Source: an uncultured Ruminococcus sp. (GTDB lineage: Bacteria; Bacillota; Clostridia; Oscillospirales; Ruminococcaceae). From it: 46,145 bases of DNA. A program made the translations under genes and the position numbers. The notes under the pieces were generated by a model. That model was not told the DNA's origin and made no database searches. It saw only the letters and a program-made list of their open reading frames with translations. Shown here in pieces: positions 6,972 to 15,736 of the stretch. Numbering within the stretch: the first letter of the stretch is position 1; every line of letters starts with the position of its first letter. Where the stretch lies: assembly GCA_937926145.1 (NCBI GenBank), contig CALANW010000082.1, positions 1 to 46,145 of the forward strand, written 5' to 3'.

Positions 6972-9797
6972 TTATTTCAAATACTTCTTCAAATATTTAC
7001 CCGTATAAGACTTCGCGCACTTTGCAATTTCCTCGGGAGTGCCGCATTTTACAAGCGTTCCGCCGCCTACGCCGCCCTCTGGGCCAAGGTCGATGATATA
7101 GTCGGCTGTTTTTATCACATCGAGGTTATGCTCTATGACAAGGACTGTATTTCCGCCCTCGGTAAGTCTTTGCAGGACTTCGATAAGCTTGTGGACATCG
7201 GCGGTGTGAAGTCCCGTTGTCGGTTCATCGAGGATATAGAACGTTCTGCCCGTTGCTCGCTTGGAAAGCTCGGTCGCAAGCTTTACTCTCTGCGCTTCGC
7301 CGCCCGAAAGCGTTGTTGAGGACTGACCTATTTTGATATATCCGAGTCCGACTTCCTGCAGGGTTTTGAGCTTTCGTGCGATCTTCGGGATATTTGCGAA
7401 GAACTCAACGCCCTCATCGACCGTCATTTCGAGAACGTCATAGATATTTTTACCCTTGTAGTAAACGTCGAGCGTTTCACGGTTGTAGCGTTTGCCCTTG
7501 CAGACCTCGCACGGCACGAAAACATCGGGCAGGAAGTGCATTTCTATCTTTATGATGCCGTCGCCCTCGCAGGCTTCGCATCTGCCGCCCTTTGTGTTGA
7601 ACGAAAATCTTCCCGGACCGTAGCCTTTCATTTTTGCATCGTTCGTTCCTGCGAAAAGTTCACGGATATCGTTGAAAACGCCCGTATATGTTGCAGGGTT
7701 GGAACGTGGTGTTCTGCCTATCGGTGACTGGTCGATAGCGATGACTTTATCGAGGTTTTCCAGTCCCTCCATTCGGTCAAATTTGCCCGGTCTGATCTTT
7801 GCACGGTTGAGCTTTGCGGCGAGGTGCTTATAGATTATCTCGTTAACGAGCGAGGATTTTCCGCTGCCCGAAACGCCCGTTACGCAGGTGAAAATTCCGA
7901 GCGGGACTTCAACATCGATATGTTTAAGGTTGTTTTCAGCCGCGCCGAAAATACGGAGAAACTCACCGTTACCCTTTTTGCGCTCAGTCGGGACGGGAAT
8001 GAACCGCTTTCCGCTGAGATACTGACCCGTTATGGAGCGCTCGCATTTTTCAATGTCCTCGACCGTTCCCGTTGCGACTATCTCGCCGCCGTGAACGCCA
8101 GCGTAAGGGCCTACATCGACGATGTAATCCGCGCTTCGCATCGTGTCCTCATCGTGTTCGACTACGATAACGGTATTTCCCGAGTCACGAAGCCTTTTCA
8201 GCGTTGCGATGAGCTTGTCATTATCACGCTGATGAAGTCCTATTGACGGCTCATCGAGGATATAAAGCACTCCGACGAGTGACGAGCCTATCTGCGTTGC
8301 AAGACGGATTCGCTGGCTTTCGCCGCCCGAAAGCGTTGCCGCCGAGCGTGAGAGCGTGAGGTATTCAAGTCCGACACTTTTCAGAAAGCCAAGTCGGCTG
8401 TTTATTTCCTTTATGATACGCTCGCCGATGAGCCGCTGTGTTTCTGTGAGTTCAAGGGTCGAGAAGAAGTCAACTGCGGCGCTTACGGACATATCTGTAA
8501 GCTCGGAAATATTCTTTCCGCCGACGGTTACTGCGAGGCTTTCGGGTTTAAGTCTGTTGCCGTGGCAGTCGGGACAAAGCACTTCGCTCATACAATCCTC
8601 TATCTCGGAGCGGCTGTACTCGGAATTGGTTTCGTTATAGCGGCGCTGGAGGTTGTTCAGTATGCCCTCGAACGGCTGATAGTAAGTTCCGCCGCCGTAG
8701 ACGCTTGAACGAACGATTTTCAACTTCTTTTCGCCAGTACCGTAAAGAAATGCGTTGACGGCTTCTTTCGGCAGGTCTTTCACGGGCGTATCGAGCGAAA
8801 CGCCATATTCATCGGCAATCGCGGAGTAGTACATCATTGCGATAGAATCATCGCTCAGAGTATTCCAACCCATTGCCTTTATCGCGCCCTGCTTTATCGA
8901 AAGCTCCTTGTTCGGGATAACAAGGTCGGGGTCTATCCTGCGGAAAACGCCAAGACCCGTACACTTCGGGCAAGCACCGAACGGGTTGTTGAACGAGAAC
9001 ATTCTCGGTGTAAGCTCCTCAATGGAGATATTATGCTCGGGGCAGGCGTAATTCTGTGAAAAAAGCATTTCCTTTCCGCCGATAACGTCTGCAATGACAA
9101 TTCCGCCCGAGATTGCCGAGGCGGTTTCAACGCTGTCGGTAAGGCGCGAGGTTATCCCCTCTTTTATGACAAGTCGGTCAACGACAATTTCAATGTTGTG
9201 CTTTTTATTCTTTTCAAGCTTTATCTCTTCGCTCAGATCGTAGATGATACCGTCGCAGCGAACACGGACATAGCCCGATTTTTTCGCGCGTTCAAGCTCC
9301 TTTGTATGCTCGCCCTTTCGTCCTCTTATGACGGGGGCAAGTATCTGGAGCTTTGTTCCCTCGGGGAGTGCCGTTATTGTGTCGGCAATTTGGTCAACAG
9401 TCTGCTGTTTTATCTCTCTGCCGCAGACGGGGCAGTGCGGAACGCCTATTCGCGCATACAAAAGTCGGAGATAATCGTATATCTCGGTGACAGTTCCTAC
9501 CGTTGAACGTGGGTTGTTCGAAGTGCTTTTCTGGTCTATCGAAATTGCGGGTGAAAGCCCCTCGATGCTGTCAACATCGGGCTTTTCCATCTGTCCGAGG
9601 AACATTCGGGCATAAGACGAAAGGCTTTCCATATAACGGCGCTGTCCGTCGGCATATATCGTATCGAACGCAAGCGAGGATTTGCCGCTGCCCGAAAGTC
9701 CCGTCATAACGACAAGCTTGTCGCGCGGAATTTCGAGGTCAACGTTTTTAAGGTTATGCTCCCTTGCACCTTTGATGATTATTTTGTCGGTTGGCAT
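6972..9797 (-). CDS. uvrA: Excinuclease ABC subunit A
   Basis: Damage-recognition ATPase of nucleotide excision repair, 941 aa, the normal full length. The two ABC modules are visible: Walker A GLSGSGKSSLAF (about 33-44) and GVSGSGKSSLVNEI (about 640). The signature motifs are LSGGESQR and LSGGEAQR, and the Walker B regions are ILDEPSIGLHQRD and ILDEPTTGLHTAD. Zinc-binding Cys pairs are present in both halves (CPVCGREI early; CEACEGDG and CEVCKGKRYN late). It is the last gene of the radC-uvrB-GyrI-uvrA run on the - strand, 44 nt behind the GyrI-like gene. Its transcript probably ends at the hairpin inside the neighbouring SLOG gene. Confidence 0.98.
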   Translation of the reverse strand: MPTDKIIIKGAREHNLKNVDLEIPRDKLVVMTGLSGSGKSSLAFDTIYADGQRRYMESLSSYARMFLGQMEKPDVDSIEGLSPAISIDQKSTSNNPRSTVGTVTEIYDYLRLLYARIGVPHCPVCGREIKQQTVDQIADTITALPEGTKLQILAPVIRGRKGEHTKELERAKKSGYVRVRCDGIIYDLSEEIKLEKNKKHNIEIVVDRLVIKEGITSRLTDSVETASAISGGIVIADVIGGKEMLFSQNYACPEHNISIEELTPRMFSFNNPFGACPKCTGLGVFRRIDPDLVIPNKELSIKQGAIKAMGWNTLSDDSIAMMYYSAIADEYGVSLDTPVKDLPKEAVNAFLYGTGEKKLKIVRSSVYGGGTYYQPFEGILNNLQRRYNETNSEYSRSEIEDCMSEVLCPDCHGNRLKPESLAVTVGGKNISELTDMSVSAAVDFFSTLELTETQRLIGERIIKEINSRLGFLKSVGLEYLTLSRSAATLSGGESQRIRLATQIGSSLVGVLYILDEPSIGLHQRDNDKLIATLKRLRDSGNTVIVVEHDEDTMRSADYIVDVGPYAGVHGGEIVATGTVEDIEKCERSITGQYLSGKRFIPVPTERKKGNGEFLRIFGAAENNLKHIDVEVPLGIFTCVTGVSGSGKSSLVNEIIYKHLAAKLNRAKIRPGKFDRMEGLENLDKVIAIDQSPIGRTPRSNPATYTGVFNDIRELFAGTNDAKMKGYGPGRFSFNTKGGRCEACEGDGIIKIEMHFLPDVFVPCEVCKGKRYNRETLDVYYKGKNIYDVLEMTVDEGVEFFANIPKIARKLKTLQEVGLGYIKIGQSSTTLSGGEAQRVKLATELSKRATGRTFYILDEPTTGLHTADVHKLIEVLQRLTEGGNTVLVIEHNLDVIKTADYIIDLGPEGGVGGGTLVKCGTPEEIAKCAKSYTGKYLKKYLK

Positions 9798-9841
9798 TTT
9801 CTTTTTCCTCTTTCATATTCGGGTAAAGCTTACCCGTTCCT

Positions 9842-10480
9842 TTATTTTTCTGCAAATTTTATCGGGTGGCGGATAACCGTTTTCCGCTTTTCGGGTACGG
9901 TCTTGTTCGGATCTGAAATATATATTTCGTGATGAAGCCGAGCATCGGTCAAGTCGTTTTCATAGCCGTTTTCCTTTATAAAGTCGTCCATAAGCGCGAC
10001 CGAGCGCGGTTCATCGTCATAAGCTCCGATATGCATTATCTGAACGCAAAGCCCCTCCTCAACGGTGAGAAATTCAGCCGCCGAGCAGTCGAGCTTTTTC
10101 TTCCTTGAAGCTTCTTCGACAGCCCATTTGAAGTCTTCCTCCGTCACAAAATCGGGCAGGCGGATAACGGATATCCAACTGAACTTTCCCTTGTCGGAAA
10201 AGTCGATATTGCTGTTGTTGCCCTGCCGCCAAAAGCCTTCGAGCGGCGGAACGACATACTCGAAAAATCCGTCTATTTTATGCGATCCTTTATAGCTCAT
10301 TTTTATTGTATATGCAACGGAGTAAAGCACCCCGACTGCTTTTTTGTACGCGCCGTCCGCTTCGTTCGGGTCGCCCTCGCCTCGGACGGAAATATAGTTC
10401 ATTTGGGGAACGGTGACGATCTCGGGGCGGCTTTTCGGCATATAAAATTCTTTGTATTCTTTCTTGAAATCAAAAGCCAT
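9842..10480 (-). CDS. GyrI-like small-molecule-binding/hydrolase protein
   Basis: A 212-aa cytosolic protein of the GyrI-like (SOUL/BmrR ligand-binding) superfamily. It has the typical opening strand PQMNYISVRGEGDPN, then YKKAVGVLYSVAYTIK, an EGFWRQG loop, and a C-terminal HEIYISDPNKT strand. Within this superfamily some stand-alone members, such as YtkR7 and C10R6, are reported to hydrolyse cyclopropanoid DNA-alkylating toxins; others bind drugs or inhibit gyrase. I start at ATG 10480 because AAAGGAAAG lies upstream. The longer frame would begin inside uvrB. The start is 4 nt after the uvrB stop, so translation is likely coupled. Its place between uvrB and uvrA suggests protection from DNA-damaging compounds, which is inference. 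Confidence 0.8.
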   Translation of the reverse strand: MAFDFKKEYKEFYMPKSRPEIVTVPQMNYISVRGEGDPNEADGAYKKAVGVLYSVAYTIKMSYKGSHKIDGFFEYVVPPLEGFWRQGNNSNIDFSDKGKFSWISVIRLPDFVTEEDFKWAVEEASRKKKLDCSAAEFLTVEEGLCVQIMHIGAYDDEPRSVALMDDFIKENGYENDLTDARLHHEIYISDPNKTVPEKRKTVIRHPIKFAEK

Positions 10481-10484
10481 TATG

Positions 10485-12455
10485 TCACTTCTTTCCTTTA
10501 AGTTCATTTATTCTGTCACGCAGATAAGCGGCGTGTTCAAATTCAAGCAGCTTTGCGGCGTTCTTCATCTCGGCGGTGAGCTTCTCGATAAGAGCCTGCT
10601 TTTCTGCGGCGGACATCTGCTTCTGTTTCTGCTTTGAAGTCTTGCCGTCCGTTTCGCTCTTGGACGAAATTTTGATAACGTCGCGAACGTCCTTGATGAT
10701 AGTTTTCGGCTTGATGCCGTGCTTTTCGTTGTATTCGAGCTGAATCTTGCGGCGGCGCTCGGTTTCGTTTATTGCGCTTTCCATTGAACGTGTTACGCTG
10801 TCGGCGTACATTATTACCTGACCGTGCGAATTTCGTGCGGCTCTGCCTATCGTCTGGATAAGCGAGCTTTCCGAACGCAGAAAGCCTTCCTTGTCGGCAT
10901 CAAGAATTGCAACGAGCGAGACCTCGGGTATATCAAGTCCCTCACGCAAAAGGTTGATTCCGACAAGAACGTCGAATTCGCCCAAACGCAGGTCACGGAT
11001 TATCTCCATTCGCTCGATAGTGTCGATATCATAGTGCATATAGCGGACTTTTACGCCCATTTTATCGAGGTAAGCTGTGAGGTCTTCCGCCATTTTTTTC
11101 GTCAGGGTCGTGACAAGAACACGCTCGCCCTTTGCTGTGCGCTCGTTTATTTCAAGCAGGAGGTCTTCGATCTGACCCTGAACGGGCTTGACGATGATCT
11201 CGGGGTCAACAAGTCCCGTCGGACGGATCACCTGTTCAACTATCTGCTCGGACTTTTCACGCTCGAACGGTCCGGGTGTCGCCGAAACGAATATCGCCTG
11301 ACCTATCTTGTCGTAGAATTCGTCAAAGGTAAGCGGACGATTATCGAATGCTGACGGAAGTCGGAAGCCGTAGTCAACGAGGGTGGTCTTGCGTCCGCGG
11401 TCGCCTGCGCTCATTGAGCGTATCTGAGGAAGCGAAACGTGGCTTTCGTCCACGAAAAGCAGAAAATCTTTCGGAAAGTGGTCTAGCAATGTATAAGGTA
11501 TGCTGCCCGGTTCACGACCTGCAAGGATTCGCGAATAGTTCTCGATGCCCTTGCAGAAGCCTATTTCCTCGAGCATTTCTATATCATAGCGTGTGCGCTG
11601 TTCGATTCGCTGTGCTTCGATGAGTTTATCGTTGTCCTTGAAATACTTGATGCGCTCCTCAAGCTCTCGCTCTATCTCCCCTATTGCGCCGTTCATTTTT
11701 TCGCGCGAGATAACATAGTGCGAAGCAGGGTAAATTGCGGCGTGTGAGATAGTCGAGGTGACATTTCCCGTAAGAGGGTTGAACTCGGAGATACGGTCAA
11801 CTTCGTCCCCGAAAAATTCAACTCGGATAGCTGTATCGGTCGCACCTGCAGGGAAAATTTCAACGGTATCTCCCCTGACGCGGAACTTATTTCGTGTAAA
11901 ACTCAAATCGTTTCGCTCATACTGTATCGAAACAAGCTTTGCAAGCAGTTCTTCTCGCGACATCTGTGCACCCTGACGTACAGAAACTACCATTGTTCGG
12001 TAATCTATAGGCGAACCGAGGGTATAGATGCAGGAAACTGACGCTACTATTATAACATCGCGGCGTTCGGCGAGAGCGAATGTTGCGCTGTGGCGAAGTC
12101 GGTCTATTTCATCATTTATTGCGGAATCCTTTTCGATATAGCTGTCGGTCGAGGGTATATACGCCTCAGGCTGGTAATAATCATAGTAGGAAACGAAGTA
12201 TTCGACCGCATTTTCGGGGAAAAATTCTTTGAACTCGGAGCAAAGCTGCGCGGCGAGGGTTTTATTATGTGCAAAAACGAGCGCAGGACGGTTCAGCTGT
12301 GCGATAACGTTCGCCATTGTGAAAGTTTTGCCCGAACCCGTTACGCCGAGCAGAGTTTGTTCCTTATATCCTTTTTTCACGCCCTCGACAAGCTCGCTGA
12401 TAGCTTTCGGCTGGTCGCCCGCAGGCGTATAATCGGAATGAAGCTTAAATTCCAT
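10485..12455 (-). CDS. uvrB: Excinuclease ABC subunit B
   Basis: Helicase-like damage-verification subunit that loads UvrC in nucleotide excision repair, 656 aa, normal length. Walker A GVTGSGKTFTMANV is near residue 38. The beta-hairpin region YYDYYQPEAYIP is at about 92-103, the DEAD-like box is LLFVDESHVSLPQ, and the helicase motif VI region is QTIGRAARNSHG. The C-terminal UVR domain (LIEKLTAEMKNAAKLLEFEHAAYLRDRINEL) is complete. GAAAGGAAAA precedes the start. It lies about 70 nt downstream of radC on the same strand without a clear terminator, and the GyrI-like gene follows by 4 nt. Confidence 0.98.
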   Translation of the reverse strand: MEFKLHSDYTPAGDQPKAISELVEGVKKGYKEQTLLGVTGSGKTFTMANVIAQLNRPALVFAHNKTLAAQLCSEFKEFFPENAVEYFVSYYDYYQPEAYIPSTDSYIEKDSAINDEIDRLRHSATFALAERRDVIIVASVSCIYTLGSPIDYRTMVVSVRQGAQMSREELLAKLVSIQYERNDLSFTRNKFRVRGDTVEIFPAGATDTAIRVEFFGDEVDRISEFNPLTGNVTSTISHAAIYPASHYVISREKMNGAIGEIERELEERIKYFKDNDKLIEAQRIEQRTRYDIEMLEEIGFCKGIENYSRILAGREPGSIPYTLLDHFPKDFLLFVDESHVSLPQIRSMSAGDRGRKTTLVDYGFRLPSAFDNRPLTFDEFYDKIGQAIFVSATPGPFEREKSEQIVEQVIRPTGLVDPEIIVKPVQGQIEDLLLEINERTAKGERVLVTTLTKKMAEDLTAYLDKMGVKVRYMHYDIDTIERMEIIRDLRLGEFDVLVGINLLREGLDIPEVSLVAILDADKEGFLRSESSLIQTIGRAARNSHGQVIMYADSVTRSMESAINETERRRKIQLEYNEKHGIKPKTIIKDVRDVIKISSKSETDGKTSKQKQKQMSAAEKQALIEKLTAEMKNAAKLLEFEHAAYLRDRINELKGKK

Positions 12456-12525
12456 AGCGTTTTCCTTTCATTATGAATTACTGATAAAATATGTCAATGA
12501 AAACGGTTGAAGTGCGCTGATATTT

Positions 12526-13215
12526 TCACATACTCGGCAGCATTCCGCTCTTTCGCATCGAAACAGCGCCGTCTCTGCCGACTATGATATGGTCGAGCAG
12601 GCGCACCCCGAATGTTGAAAGGAACGACATTATCCGCCTTGTTGTCAGAACATCGGTATCGGACGGCTCGCACGAGCCTTTCGGGTGATTGTGCGCTATC
12701 GCAACGAGCGAAGCCCCCGAGCACAGGACTATCTCCGCAAGTCTGCGCATATCAACGGGTGCGGAGGACGGTCCGCCCTTGCAGACGATGCTGTTTCGGA
12801 CGAGATGCAGGTCGTCATCGAATGCGGCAACATAGAAGCACTCTTTTGCATCACCGGGAAAACAGCCCTTAAACAGCTCGCAAAGCTTGTCCGTATTGTC
12901 GAAAACGCTGTGCTCGATGCGCGACATATTGTAAGCCCTCATCGAGAGCGGTATCATTTTGATAAGCACGGCGGAGTTGAGCGAAATTCTTCCGATAGCG
13001 ACAAGGTCATCGACCGAGGCATCAAAAACGCCGCATAAGCCGCCGAAGCGGTCAATAAGATTATGTGCAATTTCGTTGGTATCGATTCTCGGGTAAGTAT
13101 AAAACAGCACCATTTCAAGTATCTGATGCTCGCTGAATCCCTCGAACCCGTTTTTGAGGAACATTTCCTTCATACGCTGTCTGTGTCCTGCGTGGACATT
13201 ATTCTTTTCTTCCAT
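12526..13215 (-). CDS. radC: RadC/JAB-domain protein
   Basis: A 229-aa RadC-family protein. The C-terminal JAB metalloprotease-like domain holds the metal-binding motif HNHPKGSCEPSDTD (about residues 173-186), with a conserved Glu in the preceding helix region (LAEIVLCSG). The N-terminal part (HRQRMKEMFLKNG) forms the helix-hairpin-helix-like segment of the family. RadC was historically tied to DNA repair, but its biochemical role is unsettled. The start chosen is ATG 13215, preceded by GGGAGGA; the longer frame adds nine unlikely residues that include the ribosome site. It heads the repair block and has its own good promoter. Confidence 0.9.
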   Translation of the reverse strand: MEEKNNVHAGHRQRMKEMFLKNGFEGFSEHQILEMVLFYTYPRIDTNEIAHNLIDRFGGLCGVFDASVDDLVAIGRISLNSAVLIKMIPLSMRAYNMSRIEHSVFDNTDKLCELFKGCFPGDAKECFYVAAFDDDLHLVRNSIVCKGGPSSAPVDMRRLAEIVLCSGASLVAIAHNHPKGSCEPSDTDVLTTRRIMSFLSTFGVRLLDHIIVGRDGAVSMRKSGMLPSM

Positions 13216-13258
13216 AATGTTCCTCCCGTATAATTTTATCAAAACAAATGTTTCTTAT

Positions 13259-13287
13259 ATTATACACCATATTTTTTTAATTTGCAA
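13259..13287 (-). promoter_or_regulatory. Promoter of radC and probably the uvr genes
   Basis: On the - strand, TTGCAA (13282-13287), 17-nt spacer, perfect TATAAT (complement of 13259-13264), about 45 bp before the radC ATG. Between promoter and ribosome site lies AAAC-AAAT-GTTT (13242-13253), a weak relative of the Gram-positive SOS box GAAC-N4-GTTC. Confidence 0.7.
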
Positions 13288-13307
13288 CCCCCTATAAAAG
13301 TTTTTTT

Positions 13308-13519
13308 AAATTCGGAATTCGGAATTCGGAATTATTTATCTGCTGTGAATTCACAGCTAAACAATAGCTTTGTTCAAATTGAGATAATTTGTAACCATTC
13401 TGTTATTGAAAATTTTTCCTGAATTATTTATAATACTGATAGAGGATCAAAATCGGCATATCAAGAATAAACTAATGTGTGCAAAAATTCCGAATTTCGA
13501 ATTCATAATTCCGAATTTT
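13308..13519. repeat. Inverted TTCGGAATT repeats flanking the LRR gene promoter region
   Basis: In the 320-bp gap between radC and the LRR gene, the unit TTCGGAATT is iterated three times at 13308-13334. It reappears in opposite orientation (AATTCCGAA) at 13484-13519, directly before the LRR gene. Between them are a perfect 16-bp palindrome, GCTGTGAATTCACAGC (13342-13357), and the LRR promoter. The same repeat families occur at several other gene boundaries in this window. Confidence 0.65.
13406..13434 (+). promoter_or_regulatory. Promoter of the LRR lipoprotein gene
   Basis: TTGAAA (13406-13411), 17-nt spacer, perfect TATAAT (13429-13434). The leader of about 95 nt contains the inverted TTCGGAATT repeat. 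Confidence 0.7.
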
Positions 13520-13535
13520 TTTAGTGGGGTGCATT

Positions 13536-15503
13536 ATGAAAAAACGTTTTATCGCAGCAGTATTCGCTTTGACATTTGTATTATGCTCCTGCACGAATGT
13601 GGCAAACGACACAGATGAGGTCACCGACATTTCTTCCGAAGTGCAGACCTTATCCGAAACAACAGCGGCAGATGAAAAGCCCGTTTCCGAGCAGTTCAAA
13701 TACACGGTCAACGAATATGGAGCTTACATAACCGGATATATCGGTGGACAAACCGTTGTCACTATCCCGACCGAAATTGACGGAACAAAGGTCTACAAGG
13801 TTTCGGACAATGCTTTCCGCGGTTCGAGAGTTGAAGAGCTGATAATCCCCGAGGGTATGACGCAGGTAAAATGTATCAAAGGCGCATATCACCTGAAAAA
13901 GCTGGTTCTTCCCTCTACTGCGGATAAGATAGACACGCTTGAACTGGCTTATTTGCCCGAGCTTGGTGATATCGAAGTTGCCGAGGGTGGACATTTCATT
14001 GCAAGCAATGGTGCGCTGTTCACTGCGGACGGAAAGACGCTCGTTTTTGCTTTTGACTGCGGTGATGATTACGCTGTTCCCGAGGGTACGGAGGAGATCG
14101 GCAAGTTTGCATTTTCGCACAAAAAACTCCGCTCGGTCAGCTTCCCGTCAACGCTTAAAACTATTGGGCAGAGGGCATTTGAGGACTGTGAAAACCTGCT
14201 AAAAACAGAGATACCGTCAAGCGTTACGAAAATTGAAAGCTCGGCGTTTATGAACAGCGGTCTTGCCGAGGTAAAGCTTAACGAGGGTCTGAAAAGCATC
14301 GGCGATGCGGCTTTCAGCAGGACGGATATCAGCAAAATTTTACTTCCGCAGAGCATTGAGGAAGTCGGAGAGCTTTTCATTGACAATGACTGCAAAATTA
14401 CAGCGTATGAACCGATAAAATCGATAATGACATACGATGTCACCTACCTTAACAAGCCAACTGCGGAAACGGCAGAGCGTGTTCTTCCCGAAATTCCCGA
14501 ATACAATGACGGAAGATTTCTGCTCGACATAAATTTTGACGGCGTTCCCGAATATTTTGACTATAACAGAAACGGGACATTGTTATATACTCTTTCCGAA
14601 AATTACAGCTGGTACTATGTATCGGATTTTGACGGCAGGCTTTATCATTATTATGACAAGGATAACGACTGTGATTTTTATACCGTCTGGGATATAGGCG
14701 AGGGCAGTCAAATCTTCTATCGTGGCTTACAGCGTCTTGAACCGCTTCGGGAAAGTATTGATAATGAACCGATAGGCAATCTGACAAATTACGGCGGCGA
14801 GCTTAAAGTGGGTTCGCTCAACGGTCATTTTTATATGGAAGAAAGCGACGATCCTTTCAGCGATCTTGACAAGTATATCAATGATGCAATGAGCGGATAT
14901 GAGTTGGCAGAGGTCATTGACTTCAACAAGCTTGCGGAGGGTCAGGACAGTGAGGAAAAGTTCCTGATAAAGCTTGACCCGATAGAAAAGCGTTCGTCCA
15001 AGCCGCTTAAAACTTATGACGAATACAAGGCTGAAGATTATTTTGAGATCGGCGGTATAAGTTACTATAAATATGAGTTTAATGTGTATCCCCGCGCTGC
15101 GGAAAATCTGGACGAATTTCTGAAGCTCCCGAACCTGACTTCACTTGACATTTACCTTGATATTGACAGCGCAGAACCGCTTACCAAATTCAAAAATATA
15201 AAGGAACTGAAAATTTATAGTTATATCAAAGACCCGTCTGCGCTTGCGGAAATGGACAGCGTTGAAAAGCTTTATGTTACCAAGCTTGACAGCTATGATT
15301 TTCTGTACGAAATGGACGGTGTAAGGGCGATAGAATTTTACCCGACAACGGAAGAACCCGATGATTTTTTCAAGATTTTAAAGGGTATGAAAAACCTAAA
15401 ATATCTTATCGCAGACAACTACTGCGATATGCCGATATCGGACGGTCAGCTAAAATGGCTTGAAGAAAATATGCCCGAGATCAAAGTGGTGATAATTTAT
15501 TAA
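13536..15503 (+). CDS. BspA-type leucine-rich-repeat surface lipoprotein
   Basis: A 655-aa exported protein. The signal peptide ends in a lipobox, LCSC, with the lipidated Cys19. A short Thr/Glu/Ser-rich linker follows, then about residues 60-300 of LRR_5-type repeats, each with the cores AF...L..V.lP..l..IG..AF (for example KVSDNAFRGSRVEELIIPEG, TIGQRAFEDCENL, SIGDAAFSRTDISKILLP). The remaining half, about 300-655, has acidic DxDxDG-like segments (LDINFDGVPEYFDYN) and a final leucine-rich stretch (LTSLDIYLDID, KNIKELKIYSY, KNLKYLIAD). Repeats of this type act in surface adhesion or protein binding; the ligand is unknown. I start at ATG 13536, since the upstream GTG would precede the signal peptide with four odd residues. 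Flanked on both sides by repeats. Confidence 0.82.
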   Translation: MKKRFIAAVFALTFVLCSCTNVANDTDEVTDISSEVQTLSETTAADEKPVSEQFKYTVNEYGAYITGYIGGQTVVTIPTEIDGTKVYKVSDNAFRGSRVEELIIPEGMTQVKCIKGAYHLKKLVLPSTADKIDTLELAYLPELGDIEVAEGGHFIASNGALFTADGKTLVFAFDCGDDYAVPEGTEEIGKFAFSHKKLRSVSFPSTLKTIGQRAFEDCENLLKTEIPSSVTKIESSAFMNSGLAEVKLNEGLKSIGDAAFSRTDISKILLPQSIEEVGELFIDNDCKITAYEPIKSIMTYDVTYLNKPTAETAERVLPEIPEYNDGRFLLDINFDGVPEYFDYNRNGTLLYTLSENYSWYYVSDFDGRLYHYYDKDNDCDFYTVWDIGEGSQIFYRGLQRLEPLRESIDNEPIGNLTNYGGELKVGSLNGHFYMEESDDPFSDLDKYINDAMSGYELAEVIDFNKLAEGQDSEEKFLIKLDPIEKRSSKPLKTYDEYKAEDYFEIGGISYYKYEFNVYPRAAENLDEFLKLPNLTSLDIYLDIDSAEPLTKFKNIKELKIYSYIKDPSALAEMDSVEKLYVTKLDSYDFLYEMDGVRAIEFYPTTEEPDDFFKILKGMKNLKYLIADNYCDMPISDGQLKWLEENMPEIKVVIIY

Positions 15504-15519
15504 ATTCGGAACCTTTTTT

Positions 15520-15735
15520 TAATGCGTAATTCGTAATTCGTAATGCGTAATTATCAACGCTTTATACTTTGCTTACAAAAAAGAACCTATTTTCACTGGG
15601 ATAGAAAATCCTGTGAAAATAGGTTCTTCATTTATCTTCAAAATGCTTTGCGGTGCAGGACGGAATGAACCGTACTATACAAAATTAAGACAAAGTTGCG
15701 ATTTAAAATAATTACGCATTACGCATTACGCATTA
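15520..15735. repeat. Repeat element with GCGTAATT inverted ends and a central hairpin
   Basis: The gap between the LRR gene and the convergent mannanase gene begins with direct GCGTAATTCGTAATTCG units (15520-15554). It ends with their complement, three copies of TTACGCA (15709-15735). In the middle is a perfect 16-bp hairpin listed as a terminator. The whole has the form of a small non-coding inverted-repeat element. Confidence 0.6.
15581..15628. terminator. Bidirectional terminator hairpin between the LRR gene and the mannanase
   Basis: AAGAACCTATTTTCAC (15581-15596) and GTGAAAATAGGTTCTT (15613-15628) are perfectly complementary over 16 bp. On the - strand the stem is followed by a run of Ts (complement of 15577-15582), so it most strongly serves the mannanase gene. 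It is a homologue of the hairpin at 24075-24117. Confidence 0.75.
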
Positions 15736-15736
15736 A

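Noticed and set aside
12470..12497. TTGACA-16-CATAAT on the - strand before uvrB
   Set aside because: The -10 would lie so near the ATG that the ribosome site would not be transcribed; readthrough from radC is more likely.
13308..13519. CRISPR-like array from the TTCGGAATT repeats
   Set aside because: The units are adjacent, only 9-10 bp, without spacers of constant length, and no cas gene is present.
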